A DNA stretch of 64,000 nt from Alkalilimnicola ehrlichii (GTDB lineage: Bacteria > Pseudomonadota > Gammaproteobacteria > Nitrococcales > AK92). A program made the translations under genes and the position numbers. Below are positions 28,464-37,035 of this stretch, piece after piece (positions within the stretch are counted from its first letter, which is position 1; each line of letters opens with the position of its first letter). The notes beneath the pieces were generated by a model. The model had not been told where the DNA came from and did no database searches. It was given only the letters and a program-made list of their open reading frames with translations. Location of the stretch: contig NZ_NFZV01000003.1 of assembly GCF_003399765.1 (NCBI RefSeq), positions 186,001-250,000 on the forward strand. Direction: 5' to 3'.

Positions 28464-29516
28464 ATGAATATTTTTATCACCGGAGCCACCGGGTTCATCG
28501 GCCGCCATGTCTGTGCACTGCTGACTGCGCAGGGCCATGAGGTGGTGGCGCTGATGCGCCGTCCGCAGGAGCTGGATCTGCTGCGGCAGCGTATCGCCGC
28601 CTTGGGTGGCGACTCGCGGCGGCTTTCCTGCCTAGCGGGGGACTTGGGGCAGCCGGGGTTGGGTATAGCTGAAGTCGTACCGGCGCTGGACGTGGTTGTG
28701 CACCTGGGCGCCCGTTTCGCCTGGAAGTTGGACGTCCCGACCGCCCGCAGGGTCAACGTCGAGGGCAGTCTGAGCGTGGCGGAGCTGGCACGGGCACAGG
28801 GTGCCCGACTGGTATTCGCCAGCGGCTTTATGCTGGAGAATCGGGAGCATCTGGAGGCGCTGGGCATCAATCCCAACGTCGCCGATGGCGTGAACTGGCC
28901 GCGCGTCTACCGGCGAGTCGGTGCTTATGAGGCGAGCAAGTTGGAGGCGGCGCTGAAGACTCGGGCTTTCGCACTGGAGAAAGATGTGGATGGGGTCGAG
29001 GTGCAGCCTGCCACGGTGGCCGGCCACAGCCGTACCGGCGAGTTGGATAGGTCCCAGCCCCTGTACCAACTGATCGACAATCTGGCGAGCGGCCGGCTAG
29101 CGATGGTGCCGGGTACGCCGTCGCATTGGTTACCGCTGGTGGCCGTCGATGTCCTGGCCAAGCTGATCGCGGTAGCGGCGACGGCGTCGCCGGTGCCGAG
29201 GCAGATATTGGCTTTGGATGCCGCCACGCCGTCGTTGGCGGACCTGCTTACGCTGGTGGCCGATGAGCTCGGCCGTAAGCCGCCCCGGCGCCATATCCCG
29301 CTACCTATGCTGTCAGCACTATTGAAGGTGCCGGGCCTGCCGGCGTTGATGAACACCGAGCCAGAAGCGCTGCATTTTATTCAGACGAGCCGATTCGACA
29401 CCCGGGCGACGGAGCGATTCCTAACGGCACAGGGGATCGTCATGCCGCCCATCGAGACGGTGGTGCGAGCCACTGCGCAAGCATATCGTGACAAGACTGA
29501 GGTGGCCGTACCTTAG
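28464..29516 (+). CDS. NAD-dependent epimerase/dehydratase-family (extended SDR) protein
   Basis: 350 residues. The dinucleotide site GATGFIGRH is at residues 7-15, and the family Y..SK motif appears as YEASK near residue 155. The C-terminal substrate part (VPGTPSHWLPLVAVDVLAKL) is that of dihydroflavonol-4-reductase-like enzymes. The substrate is not predictable. MerR control suggests a stress-linked reductase. AGGAG ribosome site 9 bases before the ATG. Confidence 0.75.
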   Translation: MNIFITGATGFIGRHVCALLTAQGHEVVALMRRPQELDLLRQRIAALGGDSRRLSCLAGDLGQPGLGIAEVVPALDVVVHLGARFAWKLDVPTARRVNVEGSLSVAELARAQGARLVFASGFMLENREHLEALGINPNVADGVNWPRVYRRVGAYEASKLEAALKTRAFALEKDVDGVEVQPATVAGHSRTGELDRSQPLYQLIDNLASGRLAMVPGTPSHWLPLVAVDVLAKLIAVAATASPVPRQILALDAATPSLADLLTLVADELGRKPPRRHIPLPMLSALLKVPGLPALMNTEPEALHFIQTSRFDTRATERFLTAQGIVMPPIETVVRATAQAYRDKTEVAVP

Positions 29517-29708
29517 ATCGATAATAGCCAGAGCGTAGCCACCGGCTGAAACCGCAGGCCTGTCGATGCTCGCGCGGGTGCGCATCAGATTCGATGCGCC
29601 GAAAGGGGATGTTTGCTCTGACGCCGAAGTCTTTGTGTCACAAAAACTTAATCGACATGTAACGGAAATTGAGAAGCTTACAATTTACTGTACGTATTGC
29701 ATTGATGA

Positions 29709-30071
29709 CATTTTTGTTGCATTAAGTTCGTAGCCTGTAAGACGGCGGCCGTCAATGTTGCCTGGGAAGCGGCCAGGAACAATGTGCCAGACTCTGTTCT
29801 GGGATCTGGATCCGCAGGCGGCATCAAGTTGGTATCTGCAGCACGATGGCGGTTTGCAGAGCAGCACGAAGAAACTGATCCAGGGCGTAGGCCTGTCGGT
29901 GCTGAGGTCCTGCCCACGCCCTGGAACTACCTGGATCTGTTGCCGGGGGGGCTGGGCTATCGCTACATGGATCTGCTGCTCGAGCAGGCCGAAGATCGCG
30001 CGTCCCTGCCCGGATTTGCCTTTCCTTATGATCCCTCTGTGCCGAGGGGAGTTTTTCTACTGCCTTATTAA
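29709..30071 (+). pseudogene. Possible gene remnant ahead of a lipoprotein
   Basis: The frame is open from 29709 with protein-like composition, especially VLPTPWNYLDLLPGGLGYRY and LPGFAFPYDPSVPRGVF, but the only start codons are late (GTG 29784) and have no ribosome site. It probably is the 3' end of a lost gene. I do not recognise the family. The preceding 29517-29708 stretch holds a small GCGCATC/GATGCGC hairpin near 29581-29599 and nothing else. Confidence 0.3.
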
Positions 30072-30100
30072 TAATGAGTCTTTTCGGGCGGACCTCTCAA

Positions 30101-30553
30101 ATGCAAAAAGTTGCATTGTTTGTTTTTCTGTCAATGTTCATTAGCTCTTGTGCGACGTTTAGTGACGCAAAAATACAGAGCGTACAATACTTCGAGAGTC
30201 TGGAGTTGGCTCCCCCACATACGGCTATTTCAATTTACGAGTGTTATGGCGGAGCGTCGCTGCGAGAGCTTTTGCTTTTCAAAATGCCCACTTACGAAAG
30301 TGCAGTGAGGGAGTGCAAAATCGAGGCGTTAAGACAAGGCGGCGATGCCATCATATACCTGTATTCAATGCGGGCCGTCGATGTTCCGGGGGAGGCAATC
30401 GACGTGTTGGGTATATTTCTCGAATACGGACAAATGCTGTCGGTAGAGTCGAGCAACTCTCATAAAGCGTTTGAAGCCGCAGGCAAAGTCGAATTTTCCG
30501 ATGATGAAGAACAGTTGGCTTGGTTCTTCAAGATTGTCAGGTTGGAGCATTAA
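30101..30553 (+). CDS. Lipoprotein of unknown function
   Basis: 150 residues. MQKVALFVFLSMFISSC is a lipoprotein signal with lipobox FISSC (Cys17). The mature part contains a compact domain with two cysteines (SIYECYGG, AVRECKIEAL) and ALRQGGDAIIYL, a pattern seen in small lipoproteins that sense or bind at the outer membrane. The frame also opens at 30074, but the signal peptide argues for 30101. It directly follows the gene remnant. No family assigned. Confidence 0.6.
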   Translation: MQKVALFVFLSMFISSCATFSDAKIQSVQYFESLELAPPHTAISIYECYGGASLRELLLFKMPTYESAVRECKIEALRQGGDAIIYLYSMRAVDVPGEAIDVLGIFLEYGQMLSVESSNSHKAFEAAGKVEFSDDEEQLAWFFKIVRLEH

Positions 30554-30605
30554 CAAGCGCCAACCAAAGGCCCGCCAAGCGGGTGCCCGGAAAGCGGCCT
30601 TGGGG

Positions 30606-30856
30606 TGAGGCAGCCAAACGGAAGATCAATTGCTTACGACGCTTTCCACAATTCCTGTGGATAACTCTGTGTGCAAGCTGCGTGAAGTTGTTGCTGAGCA
30701 AGTCGTATCAAGCACTTACCTCAATTGTTCAACATTTCGGCACTTTTCGAAACTCTTTATTAATCAATCAATTGTGAAACGGTTATTGATGCCGCCCCCG
30801 CCTGTTAACAACCGCTGGGCCGCCGCTAAGTGGCGTGCTATGCCGTGTGTATAACC
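30606..30856 (+). repeat. Dispersed ~250-bp repeat, copy A (downstream of vapC)
   Basis: Begins TGAGGCAGCCAAACGGAAGA and ends with TGTGTATAACC. The first 135 bases are close to copy B at 31652, and the final 30 bases match again, with a more diverged middle. It contains TCCACA-ATTCC-TGTGGA (30645-30661), which includes the DnaA-box-like TGTGGATAA at 30656-30664. Together with copy B it brackets vapBC in the same orientation. It fills the 30554-30923 gap; no gene was seen in it. Confidence 0.85.
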
Positions 30857-30923
30857 ATCGGCACGCCGAAGGCCGTGTCGAAGCACGGCGACGCCGATCC
30901 AGCCAATAGCGCTGCGGCGGTTG

Positions 30924-31334
30924 CTAAGGGCAGATCAACGCAAGAGTAGGGAAATACGTGCGATATCGCTTCGCATCGCGGGTTAATAATTGCCAACCCT
31001 CTGTCGCCGCCTGTGCGCCGATGAAGAAGTCAGGTAGCGGAGAACGGCGTGTACCGCCGCGGCGCCGGTAGTCCACGAAAATCTTGCCGGCTAAGAAGAG
31101 TGCTTCTCGCTTGAAGTTTTGCATTTTGAGTTTCATCGGCTTGATCTGTGCTTCCAGCTCTTCGATGCGCGCGTAGCCGATAGAAATCTCTGCATAAACG
31201 ATGGGGTTGATAAGAAGCGGTAAGGTTACACTGTAGTGCTCAAGTTGCTCCACCGACCAATCGGCCCAGGCCGAATCGTCCGTAAGCACATCCAGTAACA
31301 CGCAGGAGTCGACGAGAACAGGCGACCGGCTCAC
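30924..31334 (-). CDS. vapC: PIN-domain toxin (VapC family)
   Basis: 136 residues. PIN acidic residues are visible: Asp at VLVDSCVLLD (residues 8 and 15), Glu in YAEISIGYAR near 48 and Asp in SPLPDFFIGAQA near 100. VapC toxins cleave tRNA or rRNA. The start overlaps the antitoxin stop by 4 bases (ATGA), typical of a translation-coupled pair. The whole module lies between two direct repeats, which suggests acquisition as a unit. Confidence 0.88.
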   Translation of the reverse strand: MSRSPVLVDSCVLLDVLTDDSAWADWSVEQLEHYSVTLPLLINPIVYAEISIGYARIEELEAQIKPMKLKMQNFKREALFLAGKIFVDYRRRGGTRRSPLPDFFIGAQAATEGWQLLTRDAKRYRTYFPTLALICP

Positions 31335-31576
31335 TTCTCGCCCCGAGCGAGGGCCATGATCTCATCCGTGCTCATCTTAACCGTTGCCGAGCCACGGGCA
31401 GCACGGAACGGGCTCCTAAGAGGCTGTCGGTTGCCGCCCTTGCCGGGTTTTGCCTTGACGATTCGGTAGCCGCCGTCCGGCAACTTCTCAAAATCAATCT
31501 CCTCGCCGGCCTGGATGCCCAAGTCTTCGCGGACGTGTTGTGGCACCGTAACCTGTCCTTTGCTCGTGACCCGCAT
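31331..31576 (-). CDS. vapB: AbrB/SpoVT-type antitoxin (VapB)
   Basis: 81 residues. The swapped-hairpin DNA-binding domain MRVTSKGQVTVPQHVREDLG is at the N-terminus, and the C-terminal tail (STDEIMALARGEK) is the toxin-binding region. The ATG at 31576 has a GAGGTGG site; a GTG nine bases upstream overlaps that site and is unlikely. It neutralises VapC and represses the operon. Confidence 0.85.
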   Translation of the reverse strand: MRVTSKGQVTVPQHVREDLGIQAGEEIDFEKLPDGGYRIVKAKPGKGGNRQPLRSPFRAARGSATVKMSTDEIMALARGEK

Positions 31577-31597
31577 AACATCCACCTCAAAAATTCG

Positions 31598-31622
31598 GTA
31601 TTACCATTAGAGTAGTATTACC
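31598..31622 (-). promoter_or_regulatory. vapBC promoter/operator
   Basis: Two direct copies of GTATTACC (31598-31605 and 31615-31622) are spaced 17 bp apart just upstream of vapB. On the coding strand they include TAATAC, a good -10 box. Repeated half-sites at this spot fit autoregulation by the VapBC complex. Confidence 0.5.
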
Positions 31623-31651
31623 GGTTGGCGGTCGCAATCTCTCGCGGTCGA

Positions 31652-31901
31652 TGAGGCAGCCAAACGGAAGATCAATTGCTTACGGTGCTTTCCACAATTC
31701 CTGTGGATAACTCTGTGCACAAGCTGCGTGAAGTTATCGCCGGGCAAGGCATATCAAACACTTGGGTAAATTGTTCAATATTTCAGCAATACATGAAATT
31801 GTTTTTTTACAGAGGGTTATGAATGCCTTGCTTGTTCGATAATATCTTGTTATGGCTTGGTGCGTTGCCGATAGGTGGCGTGTTATGTCGTGTGTATAAC
31901 C
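31652..31901 (+). repeat. Dispersed ~250-bp repeat, copy B (upstream of vapB)
   Basis: Same start (TGAGGCAGCCAAACGGAAGA) and same end (TGTGTATAACC) as copy A, with almost the same length (250 versus 251 bases). The TCCACA/TGTGGA dyad is at 31691-31707 and the DnaA-box-like TGTGGATAA at 31702-31710. It lies between the vapB promoter and the AraC-type gene and occupies most of that 386-base gap. Confidence 0.85.
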
Positions 31902-31962
31902 GATAGGCCCCCGGTTCTGCTAAGATCCGGCGCATCATCACCGTAAGGCCCGCGCATCGACA

Positions 31963-33030
31963 ATGAGCTGGTTCTCGCACTGGATCTCTTTTGGGCTTGG
32001 CCTTTCTGCCCTCTACGTATTGCCGCTTTGGTGGCGCGAGGAGAAGTGGGCCTGGTTGCTTGCCGGCTGCGTGCTGGCCCTTGGTTTCATTCAGTTGCAT
32101 GTCTTACTGACGGTGATGGGCGTCTCGTCCCTGCCCGTTTTTCTGCTTCACGAACTCGCGCTTTATTGCGTAGCCCCCTTGCTTTTCCTGTGTGTGCAAA
32201 GCCTGTTGGGAACGGCTGTGGGAGGCAGGCTGATCGCGCTGCACCTATCGCCGCTGGGCGTAATCGCCGCGTTGGCGGTGCTCCAGATCGTCCGCCCCGA
32301 ATGGCAGCTAGCTATAGAGAAAGGTATTTATGCCGCCTCCTTCGCTGCCGGTTCCTGCTATGCCCTGCTGGTGCTGAAGCGCCTGGGCCGACTTGCCCAC
32401 GAAAGCCGTCTGGTGCGGGCGGAGACGATGATCCTGAGCCTAATCGTGATTACCGGGGTTGCGGCGGCGTTGCTGGTTTTCATGGGGGTGGCGCTGGAGC
32501 ATCCGGCGTTTCCTCTATTCTACGGTAGTGCTATCACCGCCTTGCTGGCGGGCGGCTACTTGCTCTACCAACGCTTTCCGGCTCTGGTTGAAGTGGTCGG
32601 GGACGAGCTGCGCGAGGCGGCGGAGGCCGTAGGCCTCGCCCCCGACAAACGCCGCAGCCAACTAGCCGGTATCTCCATCGACGCCAAGCTAGCGGCACTG
32701 CGCCGGAAATTGGAGACCGAGCATCTATACCGCGACGAAAAGCTGACCGCCTCTCAACTTGCCGCCGCAGTGGAGCTGACCCCGCATCAGCTTTCGGAAC
32801 TCGTCAACGAGCACCTGGGCATCAACATCCCCCGCTTCATCAAACAGTATCGTATTGCCGAAGCGCGCCGCCTGCTGATCGAGAAGCCGGCGATGTCGGT
32901 GCTGGACGTGGGGCTCGCAGTCGGCTTCAACTCGCTCTCGTCCTTTTATGCCGCCTTCCGCGAGGTCGAAGGCGTCGCGCCGGGTACATACCGTAAGCAG
33001 GTTAAGGCATTAAAGGATGCCGCCGACTGA
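31963..33030 (+). CDS. Membrane-anchored AraC-family regulator
   Basis: 355 residues. The first 205 residues contain about seven hydrophobic segments (MSWFSHWISFGLGLSALYVL onward). The last 110 residues are an AraC double helix-turn-helix (LTASQLAAAVELTPHQLSEL, MSVLDVGLAVGFNSLSSFYA). Such proteins sense from the membrane and act on nearby genes. It is followed 86 bases later by DUF2269 and SDR-DoxX genes, likely its targets. Ligand unknown. Confidence 0.8.
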   Translation: MSWFSHWISFGLGLSALYVLPLWWREEKWAWLLAGCVLALGFIQLHVLLTVMGVSSLPVFLLHELALYCVAPLLFLCVQSLLGTAVGGRLIALHLSPLGVIAALAVLQIVRPEWQLAIEKGIYAASFAAGSCYALLVLKRLGRLAHESRLVRAETMILSLIVITGVAAALLVFMGVALEHPAFPLFYGSAITALLAGGYLLYQRFPALVEVVGDELREAAEAVGLAPDKRRSQLAGISIDAKLAALRRKLETEHLYRDEKLTASQLAAAVELTPHQLSELVNEHLGINIPRFIKQYRIAEARRLLIEKPAMSVLDVGLAVGFNSLSSFYAAFREVEGVAPGTYRKQVKALKDAAD

Positions 33031-33116
33031 AAAGTCGTTTGCAGATTTATAAATCCGGAAGATTAGAAGCCGGCAGCTAGCGCATGGTGGGTTCGCCAAC
33101 TACTGGAGAACCGGAC

Positions 33117-33605
33117 ATGACTCAACTACTGCCCTGGCTGGACTACAACCTACTCAAGACCCTCCACATCATCAGCGCCACGCTCTTATTCGGCACGGGG
33201 CTGGGAACTTACTTCTTCATGATTCGCGCCGCTCGCAGCGGCAACACGGAGGCACTGCGAGTAACCTCCGCCACCGTGGTGTTAGCGGACTGGCTGTTCA
33301 CCACGCCCGCGGTGATCGTGCAGTTCGCAACCGGGCTCCTGCTCATGGAGCTGTTGGGGCTTTCCTTCACCTCCACCTGGTTCCTGGTCGTGATGGCGCT
33401 GTCCGCATTCGTGGGGGCTTTATGGCTGCCGGTGGTGTGGATGCAGATTGTACTGCGCAACATGCTGCGGGAGCTGCCGGAAGGGGCGCCGCTGCCGCCG
33501 CGTTTTAGTCGGATGGTCAAAGTTTGGGAGGCGCTTGGCTACCCCGCCTTCCTCTCCGGCCCGCTGGTATTCGCCTTAATGGTCTACAAACCCTGGATAG
33601 CTTGA
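33117..33605 (+). CDS. DUF2269-family integral membrane protein
   Basis: 162 residues with four hydrophobic helices (LLKTLHIISATLLFGTGLGT, the DUF2269 start). The family has no defined role. ATG at 33117 with a GGAGAA site. It is 15 bases upstream of the SDR-DoxX gene and probably forms a membrane unit with it. Confidence 0.75.
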   Translation: MTQLLPWLDYNLLKTLHIISATLLFGTGLGTYFFMIRAARSGNTEALRVTSATVVLADWLFTTPAVIVQFATGLLLMELLGLSFTSTWFLVVMALSAFVGALWLPVVWMQIVLRNMLRELPEGAPLPPRFSRMVKVWEALGYPAFLSGPLVFALMVYKPWIA

Positions 33606-33620
33606 GCCGGAGGTGCCGTT

Positions 33621-34931
33621 ATGAGAATCCTAGTAACCGGCGCTACCGGCTTCATCGGTTTCCACCTCGCGCAGCGGCTGGCCGCCGCGGGCCACGACAT
33701 CGTCGCGGCCACGCGCCAAGACGCCCTTTGGCGCGCACGCCTACCCGAGTGGGAATGGCGCCATTGCGACTTCATGCGCGATACCAATGAACAGGACTGG
33801 GCGGAACGCGTGGCCGATGTCGACCTCGTGATCAACGCCGTCGGCATTATCAACGAGAGCCGTCAGCAGCGCTTTGCCGAGGTGCAAACAGAGGCCCCGC
33901 AGGCGCTTTTCGCGGCTTGCAGCCGCGCGGGCGTCAGGGTGATCCAGATCTCCGCGCTGGGCGCGGAGCGGCCTGGGGCCAGCTCTCCATTCTTGCAAAG
34001 CAAGCAGCTGGCTGACGATTATCTCTGGGGCCTACCCGGCGACTGCGCCATTGTCTATCCCGCCATCGTCATTGGCCAGGGCGGCAACAGTACGGCACTT
34101 TTCTGCCGCATGGCGGCGCTACCCCTCGTGCCGTTGCCCGGCGACGGCAGCCAGCGCATTAACCCCATTCACATCGACGACCTCACCGCCGCGATCGTTC
34201 ATCTAGTGGAGCACTGGCCCAAGGGTAAGCAGCGTTACCTGCTCACAGGCGCCAGTGCCTACTCGATACGCGAACTGTATGCGTTGTTGCGCGAGTGGAT
34301 GGACCTTGGCAAGGCGCGTTTCGTCGCTATCCCGATGCCGCTCTTGCGGTTTGCCGCACAGGTTACCGAGCGCCTGAAGCCGGATACCTTGCTGCGGTCC
34401 GACACGCTGGAGATGCTGCATGCGGCCAACACGCCGGCGTCTACCTATGCCGCCGCACCCCCGCGCCCACTGGCGCAGGCGCTGTCGGCGCGTCCCGCAC
34501 AGCGAGCCGAGGCCTGGTACGCGGTATTCTCCGCCCTTAAGCCTGCGCTAATCGTCAGCATTGCCTTCGTGTGGATCTTCACGGGGCTCGTTTCGGTGCT
34601 GTGGAATGTGCCGGCGGGCTATATGTTACTGGCGAATGCGGGCGTTCATGGGCTGCTGGCCGGTGTGCTTATCTACAGCGGTGGCGCGGTCGACCTAGTG
34701 CTGGGATTCATGATGTTGCACCGAAGGTGGCGGCGCTTGGCGTACGGCCTGCAAATCGGGCTGATGCTCACTTACATGGCCATCGTCAGCGTGATTCTGC
34801 CTGCCGCCTGGCTGGACCCCTTGGGCTCGGTCACCAAGAACTTCCCGCTGCTAGCGCTGACGGCGCTGCTACTTTTGCTCGAAACCGGGGGCCGAACCGA
34901 GGCTGGGCCAAGGCCTCTCGCTAAAAGATAA
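33621..34931 (+). CDS. SDR NAD(P)-binding domain fused to a DoxX-like membrane domain
   Basis: 436 residues. The N-terminal 290 form an atypical SDR (GATGFIGFH at 7-15, then NAVGIINESRQQRF, LQSKQLADDYLW). Residues about 300-425 hold four membrane helices of the DoxX-like type (PALIVSIAFVWIFTGLVSVL). This fused form occurs in proteobacterial redox/stress loci. The ribosome site GGAGGTGCC is strong. Last gene of a three-gene operon. Confidence 0.78.
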   Translation: MRILVTGATGFIGFHLAQRLAAAGHDIVAATRQDALWRARLPEWEWRHCDFMRDTNEQDWAERVADVDLVINAVGIINESRQQRFAEVQTEAPQALFAACSRAGVRVIQISALGAERPGASSPFLQSKQLADDYLWGLPGDCAIVYPAIVIGQGGNSTALFCRMAALPLVPLPGDGSQRINPIHIDDLTAAIVHLVEHWPKGKQRYLLTGASAYSIRELYALLREWMDLGKARFVAIPMPLLRFAAQVTERLKPDTLLRSDTLEMLHAANTPASTYAAAPPRPLAQALSARPAQRAEAWYAVFSALKPALIVSIAFVWIFTGLVSVLWNVPAGYMLLANAGVHGLLAGVLIYSGGAVDLVLGFMMLHRRWRRLAYGLQIGLMLTYMAIVSVILPAAWLDPLGSVTKNFPLLALTALLLLLETGGRTEAGPRPLAKR

Positions 34932-35093
34932 GGGCGCTTGTTCCTCGCAAGACACGTGTCGGCGCTGAGCGCTATCGGACTATGTCTGGCGCAGGACGCG
35001 CCGCTGCCTCAGCGAGCGTTCCTAAGTCGTCGTTGCTGGCGATGGGGTCGGAGGTGTTTGTCGAGGATCTCAAGGCGGAGTCTGGCAGGCAAA

Positions 35094-35998
35094 CTAATCC
35101 TCATCCATCGCCGCATATTTCTCCGACAAGAAGTCCACCAGCGCGCGCACCGATGGCAGCATCCCGCGGCGCGACGGGAAAACAACGTGAATCGCTTCCC
35201 GGCGCGGCCGCCAGCTCGGGAGAAGATCTACCAAGGCGCCGGTTGCCAGTTCGTCCCGGAGCATCAATACCGGTAACTGCACTACGCCGACGCCGGCGAG
35301 TGCGGCTGTCTTGAGCGCCATCATGTCCGTGGTTAGGTATCTGGGGTTGTAAGGGACATGGACTTCGTCGCCCTGATCGTTGCGTAAAACCACGTGGGGT
35401 TTTCTTCCGCCGTGCCCCGGAACAGGCTTGGCCAGTCAGACAGCGCCCAGGGGTCGGTGGGTGTGCCATGACGGCTGATCAGCTCAGGGTGGGCGACCAG
35501 ACGCTGACTGCGGTCGGAGAGAATGCGGAAGGCGAGATCGGAGTCTTCGAGTGGCAGGGGGCGGACGCGCAGGGCGAGATCGATGCCCTCGGCAATGAGG
35601 TCGACGCGACGGTTGGTGGCCTCTAGGTGGACGGTGACCTGAGGGCAGCGAGACATGAACTCCGCGAGCATAGTGCTGACGTGGAAATGAAGTAGGCCGA
35701 CGGGGCAGGCCATCCGGATGACGCCCCTGGGTTCGCCGACGACACCGTCGATGACTTCCTGAGCGGCTTCGGCCTCGATGAGCATGGCTCGGCAGTGCCC
35801 GTAGTAGCGCCGGCCTACCTCGGTCACGACGAATTGGCGGGTGGAGCGATGGATCAGGCGCACCCCGAGGCGGTCTTCAAGCAATGCGATACGCCGGCTG
35901 AGCTTGGATTTGGGCAGGCCGAGGGCGCGGCCGGCGGGGGCAAAGCCGCCGTGCTCGACGGCCTTGACGAAGTAGTACATGTCGTTGAGATCGTGCAT
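35094..35998 (-). CDS. LysR-family regulator, interrupted by one frameshift
   Basis: About 301 residues after repair. HTH MHDLNDMYYFVKAVEHGGFA at the start, and a CrgA-type effector domain with DLALRVRPLPLEDSDLAFRI. The frame breaks after EENPTW; adding one base near 35386-35399 (A4 or the adjacent G4 run, plus strand) continues into LRNDQGDEVHVPYNPRYLTT. It is divergent from the pirin gene, and homologous LysR-pirin pairs are common. A perfect inverted repeat lies between them. Confidence 0.8.
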
Positions 35999-36023
35999 GG
36001 GGCCCGCTTCACTACCATAGGTT

Positions 36024-36047
36024 GATCGTCCTAAATGTAGGACGATC
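36024..36047. promoter_or_regulatory. Operator-like inverted repeat between lysR and pirin
   Basis: GATCGTCCTA-AATG-TAGGACGATC is a perfect 10-bp inverted repeat, 26 bases upstream of the lysR start and 80 upstream of the pirin gene. Its position suits LysR control of both genes. Confidence 0.6.
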
Positions 36048-36126
36048 CGTCGTAAATTTCCCGTCTACTGTTTGAATCGTTCTTTGCATAGGCTCTAGCT
36101 ATATTCATCAGAGTAGCGGAGGCCGC

Positions 36127-36993
36127 ATGAAAGCGATTACCGAAGTACTGCGGGAAGCCAACGGCCACTGGGTCGGCGACGGATTCCCCGTGCGCAGCCT
36201 GTTCAGCTATCAGAGCCACCCCCGAGCCATGAGCCCGTTCCTGCTGCTGGATTACGCCGGTCCGCGGGAGTTTGAACCGGCGAATCAGCCGCGTGGGGTG
36301 GGGCCGCATCCGCATCGCGGTTTCGAGACCGTGACCATCGTATATCGGGGCGAGGTGGCCCATCGCGATACGGCCGGCCACGGCGAATTGATCGGGCCGG
36401 GCGACGTGCAGTGGATGACAGCGGGCAAAGGCATTTTGCACGAGGAGTTTCACGGCCAGGCCTTCACCGAAGCTGGCGGCACCCTCGAAATGGTTCAGCT
36501 ATGGGTGAACCTCCCCGCCAGAGACAAGGGTGTCGAGCCGGGTTACCAGGCCATCGCGAACGGGCAGATTCCGGCCGTAACGTTGCCGGACGATGCCGGT
36601 GTCTTGCGCGTGATTGCAGGGAAATACGCTGACCGGGTTGGACCTGCACGCACCTTTACCCCAATGCATGTCTGGGATCTGCGCCTGGAGACTGGCGCCG
36701 GCACCGAGCTGGAACTGCCCGACGGCTGGACCGGCGGCATCGTCGTTTTGCATGGCACCGTGCTGGTCAACGATAGCGAGATCCTCCGCGAGGCCGAGGT
36801 GGCCGTTCTCGACCGGAGCGGGACGTCCGTGCGTCTTGAGGCCAACAACGAGGCCAGGCTACTAGTGCTCAGCGGCGAGCCGATCGACGAACCGCTGGCC
36901 GGTTACGGCCCCTTTGTAATGAACACCCACGAAGAGATCGACCAGGCCCTAAAGGATCTCCGGAGCGGTCGCTTCGGTTCCCTTCGGGACTGA
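36127..36993 (+). CDS. Pirin-family protein (quercetinase-like)
   Basis: 288 residues, bicupin. The metal-binding motifs of the N-terminal cupin are visible as PHPHRGFETVTIVYRGEV (His59, His61) and ILHEEFH. Bacterial pirins bind Fe and may have quercetinase activity or redox-sensing roles. A GCGGAGG ribosome site precedes the ATG. It is followed by a YcaC-type hydrolase and faces a LysR regulator, a frequent redox-stress arrangement. Confidence 0.85.
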   Translation: MKAITEVLREANGHWVGDGFPVRSLFSYQSHPRAMSPFLLLDYAGPREFEPANQPRGVGPHPHRGFETVTIVYRGEVAHRDTAGHGELIGPGDVQWMTAGKGILHEEFHGQAFTEAGGTLEMVQLWVNLPARDKGVEPGYQAIANGQIPAVTLPDDAGVLRVIAGKYADRVGPARTFTPMHVWDLRLETGAGTELELPDGWTGGIVVLHGTVLVNDSEILREAEVAVLDRSGTSVRLEANNEARLLVLSGEPIDEPLAGYGPFVMNTHEEIDQALKDLRSGRFGSLRD

Positions 36994-37035
36994 TCAAGCA
37001 TAGCTCAGCCCCTACCTACAACCTAGGAGACACGT

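Noticed and set aside
30606-31901. Integron cassette or IS-flanked composite around vapBC
   Set aside because: No attC-like core sites, no integrase, no transposase and no terminal inverted repeats; only long direct repeats.
35094-35998. Two separate LysR-like genes
   Set aside because: The two frames are the front and back of one LysR protein and join with one added base.
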